Shown here in pieces: positions 31,411 to 41,600 of a stretch of DNA of 64,000 nt. The DNA is from Prorocentrum cordatum (lineage: Eukaryota; Sar; Dinophyceae; Prorocentrales; Prorocentraceae). The position numbers were made by a program, and so were the translations under genes. The stretch spans positions 1 to 64,000 of the forward strand of contig CAUYUJ010001370.1 in the NCBI GenBank assembly GCA_963575745.1. The letters are read 5' to 3'. The notes below the pieces were generated by a model. It saw only the letters and a program-made list of their open reading frames with translations, had not been told where the DNA came from and ran no database searches. Every line of letters begins with the position of its first letter. The first letter of the stretch is position 1.

Positions 31411-32355
31411 GTGCAGGCGTATGCGGCCCAATGGATTTTCATGCTGGAGGGCCAGGTGTGGGAAGATGCGAGAGACTGGCTGGAATGGTGTGTGCCATAT
31501 GCAGCCGCGGCTATGCGGCATCCTGGTGTCTCAGACATCTTCCCAGACGTACATGACGGCAAATGTCCACCGGAAGTGCGACTGTGGCCGCAGAGGGCAT
31601 GGGACCTCGGCTGGGACGCCTGGGAGGCCAAACGAGGAGAACGAGACCGACCCAGTGGGGCACTAAGGAGGCTTTCCCAAGCGGGATGGCTCAGAGCCCA
31701 CGCCGTCGAACAGTGGCGCCAGAGCATGAAGCACCACAGCAAACCCAGCGAGGGACGCCGCCCCCTGCCCACTACAGCGCCGCTGAGGGGACCAGAGGAG
31801 GTGTTCGAGCCTGAGGTGATCCAGCATGGCGACTACCAGAGGATACAGCCAGGCCTGGAGAAGAAAGATATCAGGGAGCTGCTGCAGCTGTGCGCCGAAC
31901 CGCTCAGGGAGCCAGTGTGCCTGGGGCTCAAAAACTATCAGGATGGCATCGCCAATGGCACGCTGCGCCGGGAGGAGGAGGACCTCGAGGCCGAGGCCGC
32001 TCGGGCCCAGCACCAGGCTTGGCAGCAGTGCATGGCTCAGCTGATGCGGCTACAGAACCTCGCACGGCACTGGCATGAAGACCACGAAGACGAGGGGTGG
32101 CGTACGTGGCGCAAGGGAACGCTACCGCAGACGCTCCAGCGCATCCAGCATGGAGACGTAGCACCCCTCTTCAGCGAGTGCAGAGTCCCAGTCCGTCTCC
32201 AAGCACACCGAGCGCTCGCGGACGAGGTCGTCAAGCAGGCCTGGACGAGCACAGCAGAGATGCGACGACATCTGTGGGCGCATGCGGCAGCGGACTACCT
32301 CCAGGTTACCTCCAGAGGGAACGAGCACTGGTGGAGCAACAGCTGGAAGGTATGA
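31411..32355 (+). CDS. Unrecognised 314-codon frame downstream of the LINE polymerase
   Basis: Composition looks like a true protein, not repeat artefact: Trp- and His-rich, acidic, with AYAAQWIFMLEGQVWEDARD, RDWLEWCVPYAAAAMRHPG, YQRIQPGLEKKDIRELLQLC, LEAEAARAQHQAWQQCMAQL and HLWAHAAADYLQVTSRGNEH. The first codon is ATG (31411); no signal peptide or membrane segment. It follows the polymerase by 140 bp in the same direction, so it may be a second product of the element, a captured host gene, or an upstream part of a new copy. A later piece (32724-32999, ALEPALQTLEQLAALFMEDA and TYYMAQMLMGEQCSALYAGL) resembles its start in style and may be a shifted continuation. I cannot name a family. Confidence 0.5.
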   Translation: MQAYAAQWIFMLEGQVWEDARDWLEWCVPYAAAAMRHPGVSDIFPDVHDGKCPPEVRLWPQRAWDLGWDAWEAKRGERDRPSGALRRLSQAGWLRAHAVEQWRQSMKHHSKPSEGRRPLPTTAPLRGPEEVFEPEVIQHGDYQRIQPGLEKKDIRELLQLCAEPLREPVCLGLKNYQDGIANGTLRREEEDLEAEAARAQHQAWQQCMAQLMRLQNLARHWHEDHEDEGWRTWRKGTLPQTLQRIQHGDVAPLFSECRVPVRLQAHRALADEVVKQAWTSTAEMRRHLWAHAAADYLQVTSRGNEHWWSNSWKV

Positions 32356-32454
32356 GCGGCACGCAGCCAGCGTACAGGCAGTCCAGCACCGAAAGAGCTC
32401 AGGCAACCGTCCGGCGACATGAGAACGAGACGCAGCGCACCAGTGCTGGCACAG

Positions 32455-32650
32455 TGCCTGGGGTGCCCACTGAGCCTCACGGCACGAAACGTCGCCACGT
32501 GCCGGACAATGGGTACAACTAGCATAGCGCCTGGGGGGCCCACTGAGCTCCATGGCACGTCACGTCGCCACGAGCTGGATGAGGGGAGCGCTAGCACGGG
32601 AACTGGGGTGCCCTCTGAGCCCCAACCCCTCTTTGTTGCCACGACACTAA
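32455..32650. repeat. Three-copy repeat, 70-100 bp units
   Basis: GCCTGGGGTGCCCACTGAGC ... GTCGCCACG recurs as GCCTGGGGGGCCCACTGAGC ... and ACTGGGGTGCCCTCTGAGCC .... Confidence 0.75.
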
Positions 32651-32723
32651 CGTCGAGGACAAAGTGGCCTAGCTCCTGGATGCAGCGCGGCGTGGTACCC
32701 AAAGAGCCACAGACCCGAGCGCA

Positions 32724-32999
32724 TTGGCAGCAGAGCGCGCGCTGGAACCTGCACTACAGACGCTGGAACAACTCGCGGCATTGTTCATGGAAGATGCAGA
32801 ACTCCACTGGATGGAGCGGTGTACTTACTACATGGCGCAGATGCTGATGGGCGAGCAGTGCTCAGCTCTCTATGCAGGGCTGTCCGACAGAATGGCCGAC
32901 GAGGAGCGATGGAGAAGGGCACCGAAGATCTGCAGCTCAGCTTGGCAAGGAACCCAGGCGCGCAGGACCGAGCGCTCGACGCAGATCGCCAACCTCTAA
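32724..32999 (+). pseudogene. Possible continuation of the unrecognised LINE-associated protein
   Basis: A 91-codon frame rich in Ala, Met and Glu (ALQTLEQLAALFMEDAELHW). Plausible protein composition, no domain recognised; separated from 31411-32355 by the three-copy repeat. Confidence 0.35.
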
Positions 33000-33000
33000 G

Positions 33001-34573
33001 GCCTGGAGTACCAGCACGGGATGGTGATGCTCCCAGGCCTATGAAGAAGTGGCTCGGAGCCATTGTGGAACCATCGTGGAACCAAGCAGGCACCTTGTGA
33101 GTTCATGGGATTTCGTCACACTTGCGACGTCAGAGCCATCGTGGAAACATCGTGGAACCAAGCAAGAACCCTGTGAACTCATGGTGCTCCGTAACATGTT
33201 AACTTCTCGGAACTATCATGGAAGTAAGCTGGAACCACCGCGATCGGGCGCGGACCTTACAAAACGACATGGATCGGCGATCGGGGATTCGCCGCCCCTG
33301 CTATTATGATGCGACTTAAAGGTTGTTCACGGCGTATCTACACCCCTGCGCCCTGGAGAAGAGGGGCACCTTCAAGTTGTATTACAAGAGGGCCGCGGGG
33401 CCCATCGGACGCGCTTCACCTCCGCCTCCTGACGCGGCCTCCCCGCCGGATTCCACCGATGAGGATGCGCGAGCACATCCTGCCCTCGGCGGCGATCGAC
33501 ATCGCCGTCTCTGCACCTCCGCCAGCCGCCGCGGCCCCGCGCCGCCTTCCGCCGCCGCGCGCCTTTCTCCTGGAGGCGACGCCCTCTCCTGCTCTCCAGG
33601 CGGCTCCGCCGGACAGCCATCGCTCTCACATACATCATCGATTCCTTTGCCTCCGCCTGCTGCCGGCGCCCGCCCGCCGCCTTCCGCCGCGAGGTCAGCT
33701 GCGCCTCCCACATCGAACGGCGCCGATGCGGCCGATCCCTGGACCGCTGTCAGGCGGCTCCCTCCGACGGCCCTCGCGCACGACGCGCCTTCGACTTGCC
33801 TCCGCCCCGCCGCCTTCCGCCGCGAGGGTGGGCCGCCGGGCGCCCCCCCCTCCCCTCGAGAGCCGTCGCACAGCTCTTCAGACCACACTGCACCGACGCA
33901 TCTTACCAGCCTGGAACATACCCGTATCCCTAAGCTGGGCATCGCCTCATCGCGATGCCAATCCTAGGGATTGCCTTAGTTTTTCAGGGCGCATCCCTAA
34001 GATTGTCATCTCCTTTTGGCGTGCCAATCTTAGGGATAGGGATAAGTTCGAGGCCGGTGAGCATCCCGCCCCCGGACCGCTCCTGGGAGCGCGCCGTGGC
34101 CAGGAATGCGACACGGATCCGGCGGCAGCGGCGGGGGCCGCGAAACAGGCCCCCCTGACGTCGCCTCGCAGCCTGAGCTGCCCGCGAGCCCGGCGACCCC
34201 GCGCCTGCCTGCCCTGCCCCCCCCCCAGCCCTGACCTCCTCTCCCCTCCGTGCCCGCCCCCTCCGAAAAGCAGTGTTCGGGGATCTTCTGACCCGGGTCC
34301 ATCCAGACCCGGGTCAGCAGGGAGCCAAAAAAACTACAAGGCGGGACAACAAAAACTGCAAGGCAGGTATTCGCAAACCGGGGTCAGCCAATCTGCGCAG
34401 CCGCCTCGCGGCCACGAGCGGCTCGCTAACCCGGGTCAGCCAAAGGGGGTCTTCGCAAAATCCTGCAAGATCTGGTGCCCTGGCTGACCCCCGTTTGCAT
34501 TGACCCCCGTTTCTTGAGCCCCGAAATGTGCACCTGTCTGAAGTGCCGGGTGCTCATCCTGGGGCAGCGTCAA
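33001..34573. other. No convincing gene; local repeats
   Basis: 33045-33235 holds two to three copies of CATCGTGGAACCAAGCA.. and CTTGTGAGTTCATGG-like words. 33.4-33.85 kb repeats CCGCCTTCCGCCGCGAGG. GGCATCGC-ctcatc-GCGATGCC (33936-33957) is a small hairpin. 34.28-34.5 kb repeats ACCCGGGTCAGC, with an inverted pair GCAAACCGGGGTCAGCCA / TGGCTGACCCCCGTTTGC (34371-34388, 34481-34498). The 393-codon plus-strand frame here is Pro/Arg-rich and domain-free. Confidence 0.5.
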
Positions 34574-34749
34574 AGGCCTCCCGAATGGGGGTCCGAGCAG
34601 ATGGGGTCGGAGGAGCGCGCCGCATTGCTGATGTAGCGGCGCCGTCGGCGTTGATACACTCGGGCTCCACGTCGAGCCGCATCGCCCATGCGTCTTCGAT
34701 GCAGCGAGATCCTCCGACCCCAACCACTCGGACCCCACACGGGATGCCT
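34574..34749. mobile_element. Small inverted-repeat element, family B, copy 3
   Basis: Ends AGGCCTCCCGAATGGGGGTC and (right) CTCGGACCCCACACGGGATG; inner arms GATGGGGTCGGAGGAGCGCG and GAGATCCTCCGACCCC. Confidence 0.72.
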
Positions 34750-34907
34750 AGACAAATTCAGGGCCCCATAGATCCTCACTCATCCAATTAAAGATCAGCA
34801 GCGACAATATACCGAAAAAGAGCGCAGACGTTTTTGTTGGTACTCGGCGCGCAAAAACGGTCAGAGTTCAGAGCTCATCCTTCCGCAATACCTATGCCAG
34901 GTAGCAT

Positions 34908-35679
34908 TCACTCATTCCAGATCACCTTTACTGGGACCAGACGGGCAAACCTGCTGGCAAGATCCCCTGAGTTGCTCTCGGGTTGTTCCCAGCCTTGGCC
35001 ACTACCTAAGCCAAGTGCCGCAATGACAGATCCGAATCCAGCCACAGCGATGCGACGAACGTTTGCCAACACTGATGCAAGCTTGTCAAATGGATTGCCA
35101 CCCTCACCGATAAAACTGTAAAAGTAAACAAGTGAGGACGTCTTGCAAACACGCTTTCTCAACTCGGGCAATTGAAAATACACTGCCTCCAAATAGATAT
35201 CGCGAAGCTTATTCCTGTCACTGGGCAACTGCACGGTGAACATTGCTGCGTCGTATGTAGCATCCACGACATTTCCTGGATTCTGGACCAAGCCGCGAAC
35301 AGCATTTACCGCAACCGTGCAAGTCGAAGTGTATGAAAGTCCTTCCGCCTTGTTCCTCAGATGCGCTAAAATTAAATCGAAGTGCTCAGGGCTGCGATCT
35401 ATGAAAATTGCACCATCCCTTGTCAATTCCTTGTTTGCCGCAGCCTTCATTACATACCCCCTGAGTACATGGCTTTGCTCCAATGTAGATGCCAATGTTA
35501 TGAAAGACTTCCCCCCAACATTCAATGTCACCACACGGTCTCCGTCACCGTGCCTTTCAACCTCTCGCTTTCCTTCTTGGAGACTGGAAATCTCGGTGGA
35601 GCAAAAACATTGCGCCTTGAAGGGGTTGACTACCAGAAGCTTGCCCCCACAAAACGAACGCCGATAGATGCTTCCCTTA
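34908..35679 (-). CDS. BTB/T1 (potassium-channel tetramerisation-type) protein, last exon or partial
   Basis: The minus strand reads RVVTLNVGGKSFITLASTLE, then NKELTRDGAIFIDRSPEHFD and LILAHLRNKAEGL (about 35537-35339), the BTB_2/T1 fold found in KCTD proteins and Kv channels: LNVGG start and DG-x-FIDR-x-P-x-x-F-x-x-IL core are all present. T1 domains mediate oligomerisation, often as Cullin-3 adaptors. The C-terminal part ends with a hydrophobic stretch, RIAVAGFGSVIAALGLG, and the stop is at 34908. No Met lies between the BTB domain and the upstream inverted-repeat element (35680-35834), so the true start must be on another exon; TTTCCAG before SLQEGKREVER is a candidate acceptor. Less GC-rich than its neighbours. 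Conserved residues suggest it is or recently was functional. Confidence 0.72.
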
Positions 35680-35834
35680 GGTCGGGCATGTCCCCCTACA
35701 GGCGGCTTTTGGAAGAACAATGAAACATAATCAAACAATGAAGCACACAAAAAACACACATACGCCAAAAATGGTTCCCCTACTATTTTTTAGACGATGT
35801 TTGAATATTCCTCCTGTAGAGGAACAGGCCCGAC
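35680..35834. mobile_element. Small inverted-repeat element, family A, copy 3, with TTA target duplication
   Basis: Ends GGTCGGGCATGTCCCCCTAC and CCTCCTGTAGAGGAACAGGC; 155 bp; flanked on both sides by TTA (35677-35679 and 35835-35837). Confidence 0.85.
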
Positions 35835-35837
35835 TTA

Positions 35838-36239
35838 CTGCTTCCCCCTGCCCGTGGAAGCATGGCGCGCCGGAGGCACAAAATGGCTCGGCCCGGGAAC
35901 ACAGCAGCAGCACTTGATCCGAAATGCCTTGAGCCCAAACTTGCTGCCATGGAGTAATATAAAAGGAAAAATCCACCCCCATGATACATGGCCGACAAGC
36001 GAGTCCGTTTAGTAAACGCTCCCAAAGACAGAATCGAACAGGGCAGGGCTGTTTAGTAAACGCCCAAGGCCGTTTAGAAAGCGCCAGTTATCAGGTCTGG
36101 GTGGTTTTTCTTCCCTTGGCAATAGCACTTCCGAACATCTCACCCGTGTCCACCCGCGGATCCTGGCCGATCGGCAACCTCGAACTGGCCTGGCATCCCG
36201 CCTGTATCAAGGAAAAGGAAACCGACACTAAGCATGAAT
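35838..36239. other. No gene seen
   Basis: About 400 bp. GTTTAGTAAACGC recurs at 36007 and 36049, with GTTTAGAAAGCGC at 36071. Confidence 0.5.
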
Positions 36240-36378
36240 TTTCGGAAGCGCGAGCAGATGTGTTGGATCGGCGCTGGCCTCCCCTCCACTAGCGCGCCGA
36301 GCGCGCCAAGGGCGGCGCAGGAGGCGCCGCCAGGGGATCCGGCGCAAATCCAACAAATCCGCACAAGCATGCGAAACA
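36240..36378. mobile_element. Small inverted-repeat element, family C
   Basis: Ends TTCGGAAGCGCGAGCAGATG (left) and CAAATCCGCACAAGCATGCG (right), with inner GTTGGATCGGCGCTGG and CCGGCGCAAATCCAAC. Confidence 0.7.
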
Positions 36379-36589
36379 TAGTGTGTGTGTGTGTGGGTGT
36401 GGTGTCCTCTATTTCGACGTTCGCCGTCTGGTCGCTCCTCACTCCCGGAACTTCGACGTCGTGATGTTTCATGGCGTGGGCCCTCAGACGTGTGGAACCA
36501 TTTCTCTGGGACTGGCTTTTCATCCCGAGTCGCTCTGTTCACGACCGTTGTTTTTCGACGATTGTTTAACGACGAGAGGAGGTGGGACT

Positions 36590-36639
36590 TCCTCTCTCTC
36601 TCTCTCTCTTTCTCTCTCTTTCCTTCTCACCCCCCTTTC

Positions 36640-36678
<39 letters not shown>

Positions 36679-36712
36679 ACCTTTGTTTCCATATCTCTCT
36701 TTATGTGTAAAT
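36590..36712. repeat. CT, AT and GTAT simple repeats at the retroelement insertion site
   Basis: TCTC runs (36593-36625) and (AT)n (36643-36670) followed by GTATGTATAC. The retroelement begins at 36713; its other flank (45300 on) is also CT- and ATG-repetitive, so the target was simple-sequence DNA. Confidence 0.85.
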
Positions 36713-37092
36713 ATGTGTGGGGCAGGCGGGGGGTGAGCGATAGCTCATCGAATTAAGGAGAAATGACTTTCCCTCTTCAACCGGCCAAAGCTGTTGACAG
36801 AGCTTAAACTCCCATGGGCACTATATTTATAGTTACAGAGGCCTCTGCACGGAGCTCGAAAGGTCTACTCTCTTTTGCACGGACCGACCCCCCACGCCAG
36901 AGCACAGACCGCACCCCGAGGCCAGAGTTGGATTCGCAGACCACCATCCGCAGACTGGGGTCGGCCACCATCACGGGAGACTGGGGCCAGAACCTCCACG
37001 GCCTCGGGGGCCAGGGGAGGCTCGACGGCCTTGGGGGGGCCCAGCAAAGAGAACCCCCTGAGAGCCCAGCAGGACCGTGCCCAAGAAGCTCG
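36713..37092 (-). repeat. Split direct repeat B2
   Basis: 380 bp, starting (plus strand) ATGTGTGGGGCAGGCGGGGG and ending CCCAAGAAGCTCG. Differs from B1 at only a few bases and one 1-bp indel. Confidence 0.9.
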
Positions 37093-37142
37093 AGCTCTCG
37101 CGAGAGTCATTGCATTCGCCACTTAGGGCGGTATGTGGGTGG
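37093..37142. other. Unique segment between B2 and A2, with palindrome
   Basis: A 50-bp segment absent from the other junctions. It contains the perfect palindrome CTCTCGCGAGAG (37095-37106). Confidence 0.7.
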
Positions 37143-37228
37143 GCCAGAACAGCTGCCATGCAAGCGAATGCGGCCGATGTGACACGCAACCCCCCTGACG
37201 CCCACACATCTACCGTAAACGTATACAT
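37143..37228 (-). repeat. Split direct repeat A2
   Basis: 86 bp, identical to A1 except one base (GCAAGC against GCGAGC). Overlaps B1 by the AT core at 37227-37228. Confidence 0.9.
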
Positions 37229-37607
37229 GTGTGGGGCAGGCGGGGGGTGAGCGATAGCTCATCGAATTAAGGAGAAATGACTTTCCCTCTTCAATCGGCC
37301 AAAGCTGTTGACAGAGCTTAAACTCCCATGGGCACTATATTTATATTTACAGAGGCCTCTGCACGGAGCTCGAAAGGTCTACTCTCTTTTGCACGGGCCG
37401 ACCCCCCACGCCAGAGCACAGACCGCACCCCGAGGCCAGAGCTGGATTCGCAGACCACCATCCGCAGACTGGGGTCGGCCACCATCACGGGAGACTGGGG
37501 CCAGAACGCTCCACGGCCTCGGGGGCCAGGGGAGGCTCGACGGCCTTGGGGGGGCCCAGCAAAGAGAACCCCCTGAGAGCCCAGCAGGACCGTGCCCAAG
37601 AAGCTCG
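37227..37607 (-). repeat. Split direct repeat B1
   Basis: 381 bp, second copy of B; it lies just downstream of the recombinase stop. Confidence 0.9.
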
Positions 37608-37719
37608 CCAACTCTCGAAAAAGACACCAAGCTCTCCATTCTGTGTTTTTCCTCTGGCCGTAGGCCGAAGATATGCCAAGCCTGGCGACGGCAGCACGGG
37701 CAGCAGCTCGCACCAGACA

Positions 37720-38682
37720 TCAAAAATTATTGCAGCAGGTCACGGGCTGCAAAACGCTCGGACTCGAGCGAAAAGTGCATTGGAGGACTGCGAGCGTCGA
37801 ACGGGCACGATCCTGGAGCATCATCTCTGCGATGATGGCAGCCCCGTCTTGGATGTATATCTTTGCCGTTCCTGCCGAGCTCCAGCGCCCACGCAGCATG
37901 ACCTTAGACAAGTCGCCCGACAGCAGGAACTCATGCGTGGCACCTCCGCGCCTCAGGCTGCAAGGAGACAGGGCGAGGTGCCTGCGTCCGATCTGCTGGA
38001 GCCCAGAACGGAACAAGTCGTGAAAGGCGCGCGTCGTGCCAGGCCAGAGCCGGCTGTCACGCTGGAGCTGCATATGGACGATTGCCCCAACCAGCGGGTC
38101 GTCAAGCGTGACGTGCTCCCGCGAGCCCTTCTGGCAAGAGGTATTGGTCCAGGGCAACGACACCACGCCTCGGCCACAGGGCTTCAGAAAGATGACGCCG
38201 CCGCTCAGCCCCAAAGCCTCGCCAGTGCGGAGACAGAGATGGAAGGCCACGAGCAGCGCGGCCGCGAAGGCCACCTCTCCGCGGCTGAGCGCCCAACCGG
38301 CGAGCGCCGCGCACACCTGGGCAGGCATCGGCGGCGCGCGCTGAGGGATCTCCAGTCTGCCCCAGACTGTCAGCAGCTGCCAAGCGCCAGGACAGCGGCG
38401 TCGTGTCCTCAGCAGGTGCTGCACGCCGCTGAGGGTGTCATTGGCTTCTCCTTTTGTGGCGCCCTCGGCCCACAAGTGCTCGAGATAATCTTGCAGGCAG
38501 ATATCAATATCGTCCCAGGTGAAAGGCAGCGGCAGGTTATTGGCAGCAAGGTAGTCAACAAAACGCTGAGCGGCGCCACGGTAGCGGGCCAGTGTCGAGG
38601 CCTTTATCCTGGCGTCTCTCAGCTTCCCCAGTCCAACTCTGGCGGCGCGGCGGTCAGCAGGGCTACTCCGCTTCTTACCCAT
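37720..38682 (-). CDS. Tyrosine recombinase of the retrotransposon
   Basis: A 320-codon protein from ATG at 38682 (MGKKRSSPADRRAARVGLGK). Tyrosine recombinases cut and rejoin DNA through a 3'-phosphotyrosine; in this retroelement class they integrate a circular cDNA. The N-terminal SAM-like core-binding domain covers about residues 15-110 (STLARYRGAAQRFVDYLAAN). Catalytic landmarks: Arg152 in FHLCLRTGEALGL, Arg244-Arg245 in SLRRGGATH, Trp267 in LRGRWSSAGTAK and the nucleophile Tyr276 in AKIYIQD. The canonical box II His is not obvious before Arg244, as in other DIRS-group enzymes. The start codon overlaps the ORF2 stop by 8 nt (ATGGGTAAG), suggesting coupled translation. An upstream TTG start at 38760 is possible but less likely. 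No stop or frameshift inside, so probably functional. Confidence 0.88.
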   Translation of the reverse strand: MGKKRSSPADRRAARVGLGKLRDARIKASTLARYRGAAQRFVDYLAANNLPLPFTWDDIDICLQDYLEHLWAEGATKGEANDTLSGVQHLLRTRRRCPGAWQLLTVWGRLEIPQRAPPMPAQVCAALAGWALSRGEVAFAAALLVAFHLCLRTGEALGLSGGVIFLKPCGRGVVSLPWTNTSCQKGSREHVTLDDPLVGAIVHMQLQRDSRLWPGTTRAFHDLFRSGLQQIGRRHLALSPCSLRRGGATHEFLLSGDLSKVMLRGRWSSAGTAKIYIQDGAAIIAEMMLQDRARSTLAVLQCTFRSSPSVLQPVTCCNNF

Positions 38683-41600
38683 CGCGGAGACGCGAGGGGG
38701 CGTCCGCGGGGTTGCGAGCCGACGACGTGAAGCCGAAGACCGCCCGCGCGCCCATCGCAAGCTCCCACGCCGAGAAGGTCCGCACCACCTTGTTGAGCTG
38801 AGGACTGCTGGAACGGTGCTTGGACAGCGCGCCGATGTTGACCATGCTGTCGAGCAGGTGCAGGAAGACGCACTGATGGCGGCGCACCGACCGCGCCCGC
38901 CATCGAATCATCATCAGCGCGCCCTGGCACTCAAGAACGTTGATGTGCTCTGCTGCATCCCACACTAGCTGCCTTGCCTTGCGCCACCGCCAAATGCCTG
39001 AGTCGATCTCCTGCCGCGGGAAGATCTTGCCGAGCGCCTCCGGGGCGCCATCGGTCCTGATGTCTGCTCCGTTGTTGTGGCACGCCATGACGAGCCCCAT
39101 GACGATGCGTCTGGGCGCGTCCACCTCGCGCCACTCCACCGCGTCGCGCTTCGCCAACTCCGCCAAGAGGATGTCGGCATGGCACGCCTGGTCAGGCCCA
39201 CAGTGACAGACCAGTAGGGCCCCGCGCAGCGTCTCCAAGCTCTGCAGGAAGGTGGGCTGCGTGCGGATCCAACCAGCGAACAGGGCAACAGCGCCCTCGC
39301 GTGACCGCTCGGGGCTGATCGTGCAAGGGTTGCCCCACCGCGAGGCAGCCAGCCCCCAGCGGCGAGACCCGCGACCCACGTAGATGGGCCCGCCAGCCTG
39401 GTCCAGCTTGGCGCGCAGGCCCTCGTCGATCTCGGAGCGACCGCACCGCAGCGACGTCACGTCGCCGGCCCACAGCTTCCTGCCATCAGCCCAGGCTCGC
39501 GCACTCTCATGCAGCTCACCCAGCGAGGGCACCGAGACCAGCAGCCCAGCTCCGACGGCCCAGTGGCTGATGATCCAGGCCACGACCTCGCACTGGAAGG
39601 AGTTGCCCACGAGCGACCGCCGAAGAGCCTCGTACTTGGCGGGCTCGGCCTTCGTAGGAACAAAGAAAGGCGACACCGACGCCAGCAGGGCGAGGAGGTG
39701 CGAGGAGGCAAGCGGGGTTCTCCCTGGTGGTGTGCCCCCCCCCTCTCGCCCGAGACATCCCCAGCCTCCAGCCTGGGGAGGCAGCGTGGACCTCCTCGCT
39801 GGAGGTGGGTCCCCTGGTGGTGTTGGTATCGCCTTTCCTCCCTTCGACTTCGCCTGGCTGCTCGTCATGCACGGCACGGTGTGGCCCTCCGGGAAGCCCA
39901 TCAGCTTCTCTCGAATGGTCGCGTCAGGCGGCTCCACGCGGCCATCCGCCTGGTGGATGCACCACTTGTCACGGAACTGGTAGGGCGGCGAAGCGAAGCC
40001 CGCCGCCTCCCAGCGCACCAGCTCAGCAGCGCTGCACTCCCCGATGCCCGCAGGCCTGGGGTGCGGCTGCGAGCGCGGCGCCCAGCGCACGAAGGTCGGG
40101 AGGGGCTCCCCTGCAGCGGGGCCCGGACACACAGCCCCGGGCGGGAGCCACTCCTCGAGCGGCGGCCGCTCCGCCTTCAGCGCCACCTTGCAGGCGCGCC
40201 GAACGTCCTGGGTCTTGGCCCGCACCACGACGGGCTCAGCCTCGAAGGACGGCAGGAGGTCCCACGAAGCCCAGTAGAGCCGCGGACGTCTGACCCAGCC
40301 GACATCCCCCGCTTCAATCTCCAGCGGGATGCGGCCGAAGAGCTGGTTCAGGCGCAGCACGCGGCACTCGGGCATCGACGCGACGTTCTCCCCGAGGAAG
40401 TCGATCGACGCCTCCGGCATGGCCGTCCGCAGCCCGTCCACGATCCGCACCATGTGGTCAACCAGGCCCGCGCGCGGGTCGTCGAGACCCTGCCGAGCAA
40501 CATTGAGGCCCGCGAAGACCTGGCACGGGAAGCCGCCCACCACCAGCACACGCGACACCCGGCCTCGGGCGCGCAGCAGGGCTGCCAGGGCCGCCGGGTC
40601 CGCCTCCGTCACGTCCCCCAAGTGCTGCGTGCTGGGGTAGCTGCGCCGGGCCACCCGCACCGCCGTGGGGTCAACCTCGAATGACAGGTGCACGGCAGGG
40701 ACCAGTCCGAGGATATCGAAAGCCCGGCGCCCGCCGCCGATGCCGTCGAAGACAGTCACGAGGGCGGTCTCCTCCTCGCAGGCGGCGTTCGCGGGCCGCT
40801 GCCGCCTCTCGGCCAGCGCGCGCCCGCGGTCGGAGAGGGCGTAGCCGTAGACCACGGCGCCAGCGGCCTCCGAGGCATCCGACGCGGTCACCAGGGGGTC
40901 GACTTCGAGGCGCAGGTCAGCGACGCAAAGCCCTGACAGCGCAAGGCACATCAAGAGGTCCTCGACCACGCTCACGCTGAAGCGGCCGCCAGTGCGCGGT
41001 TTCCCGAGCCACTTCCAGGCGTAGGCAAAGCTGGCCGCCAGTGGCCGCCGAAAGCAGTGAACACGAACCCAGCGGCCCAGCAGAATGCGCACCAGCCGCA
41101 TGCTGGCCCGCTTCTTGCTCAGCGTCCACAGCGTGAGGCTGGCCATCTCGGTGAGATAACCCGCAGGGGGGCGCCGAACGCCCTCGACCCCGTCGATGAG
41201 CTCCCCCAAGGTCGTCGCTCGCGGCACTCGATGGATGTCCTTGGCCGGCGACCCCGGGGAGCCCGCAGCCGCATAGCAGGCGCGAGCCTCGGAGATGAGC
41301 TCGGGCACCGTCCCTCGCAGCGTCGTGGCCTCGGACTTGCCCACGACCTCCGCGACCCCCAGGTTGTCAATGTAGACCATCCACGCCGGAGGGCACGGCT
41401 TCTCCACGCTGAACGGCAGCCGTCGGCGCCGAGTAATCTCCTGGCTGGGCGGCAGGCCGCGAGGGACAGAGGCGCTCCGCCGCAGCATGTTCCGGTGGAG
41501 GTGGGTCGTCACGCCCGCGGCGCTGATCCAGCCTATGCCGATCACCCGCACGCAGATGCGCGTGGCCCCACCGTCCTTCAGGCCAAGCAACTCCGAGGGG

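Larger units (their letters stand above)
28640..33000 (+). mobile_element. 5'-truncated LINE-type (non-LTR) retrotransposon with RNase H
   Basis: The plus strand carries, across several frames, the end of an RT, a linker, an RNase H and two C-terminal Cys/His motifs, the order seen in dinoflagellate LINEs with RNase H. The palm with its (F/Y)ADD box is absent, so the copy is 5'-truncated, as is usual for LINEs. The 3' boundary is uncertain; downstream frames to 33.0 kb may belong to the element. Confidence 0.65.

Noticed and set aside
33306-34487. A 393-codon plus-strand frame
   Set aside because: Pro/Arg-rich, includes obvious short repeats and an equally open opposite strand; no homology recognised.
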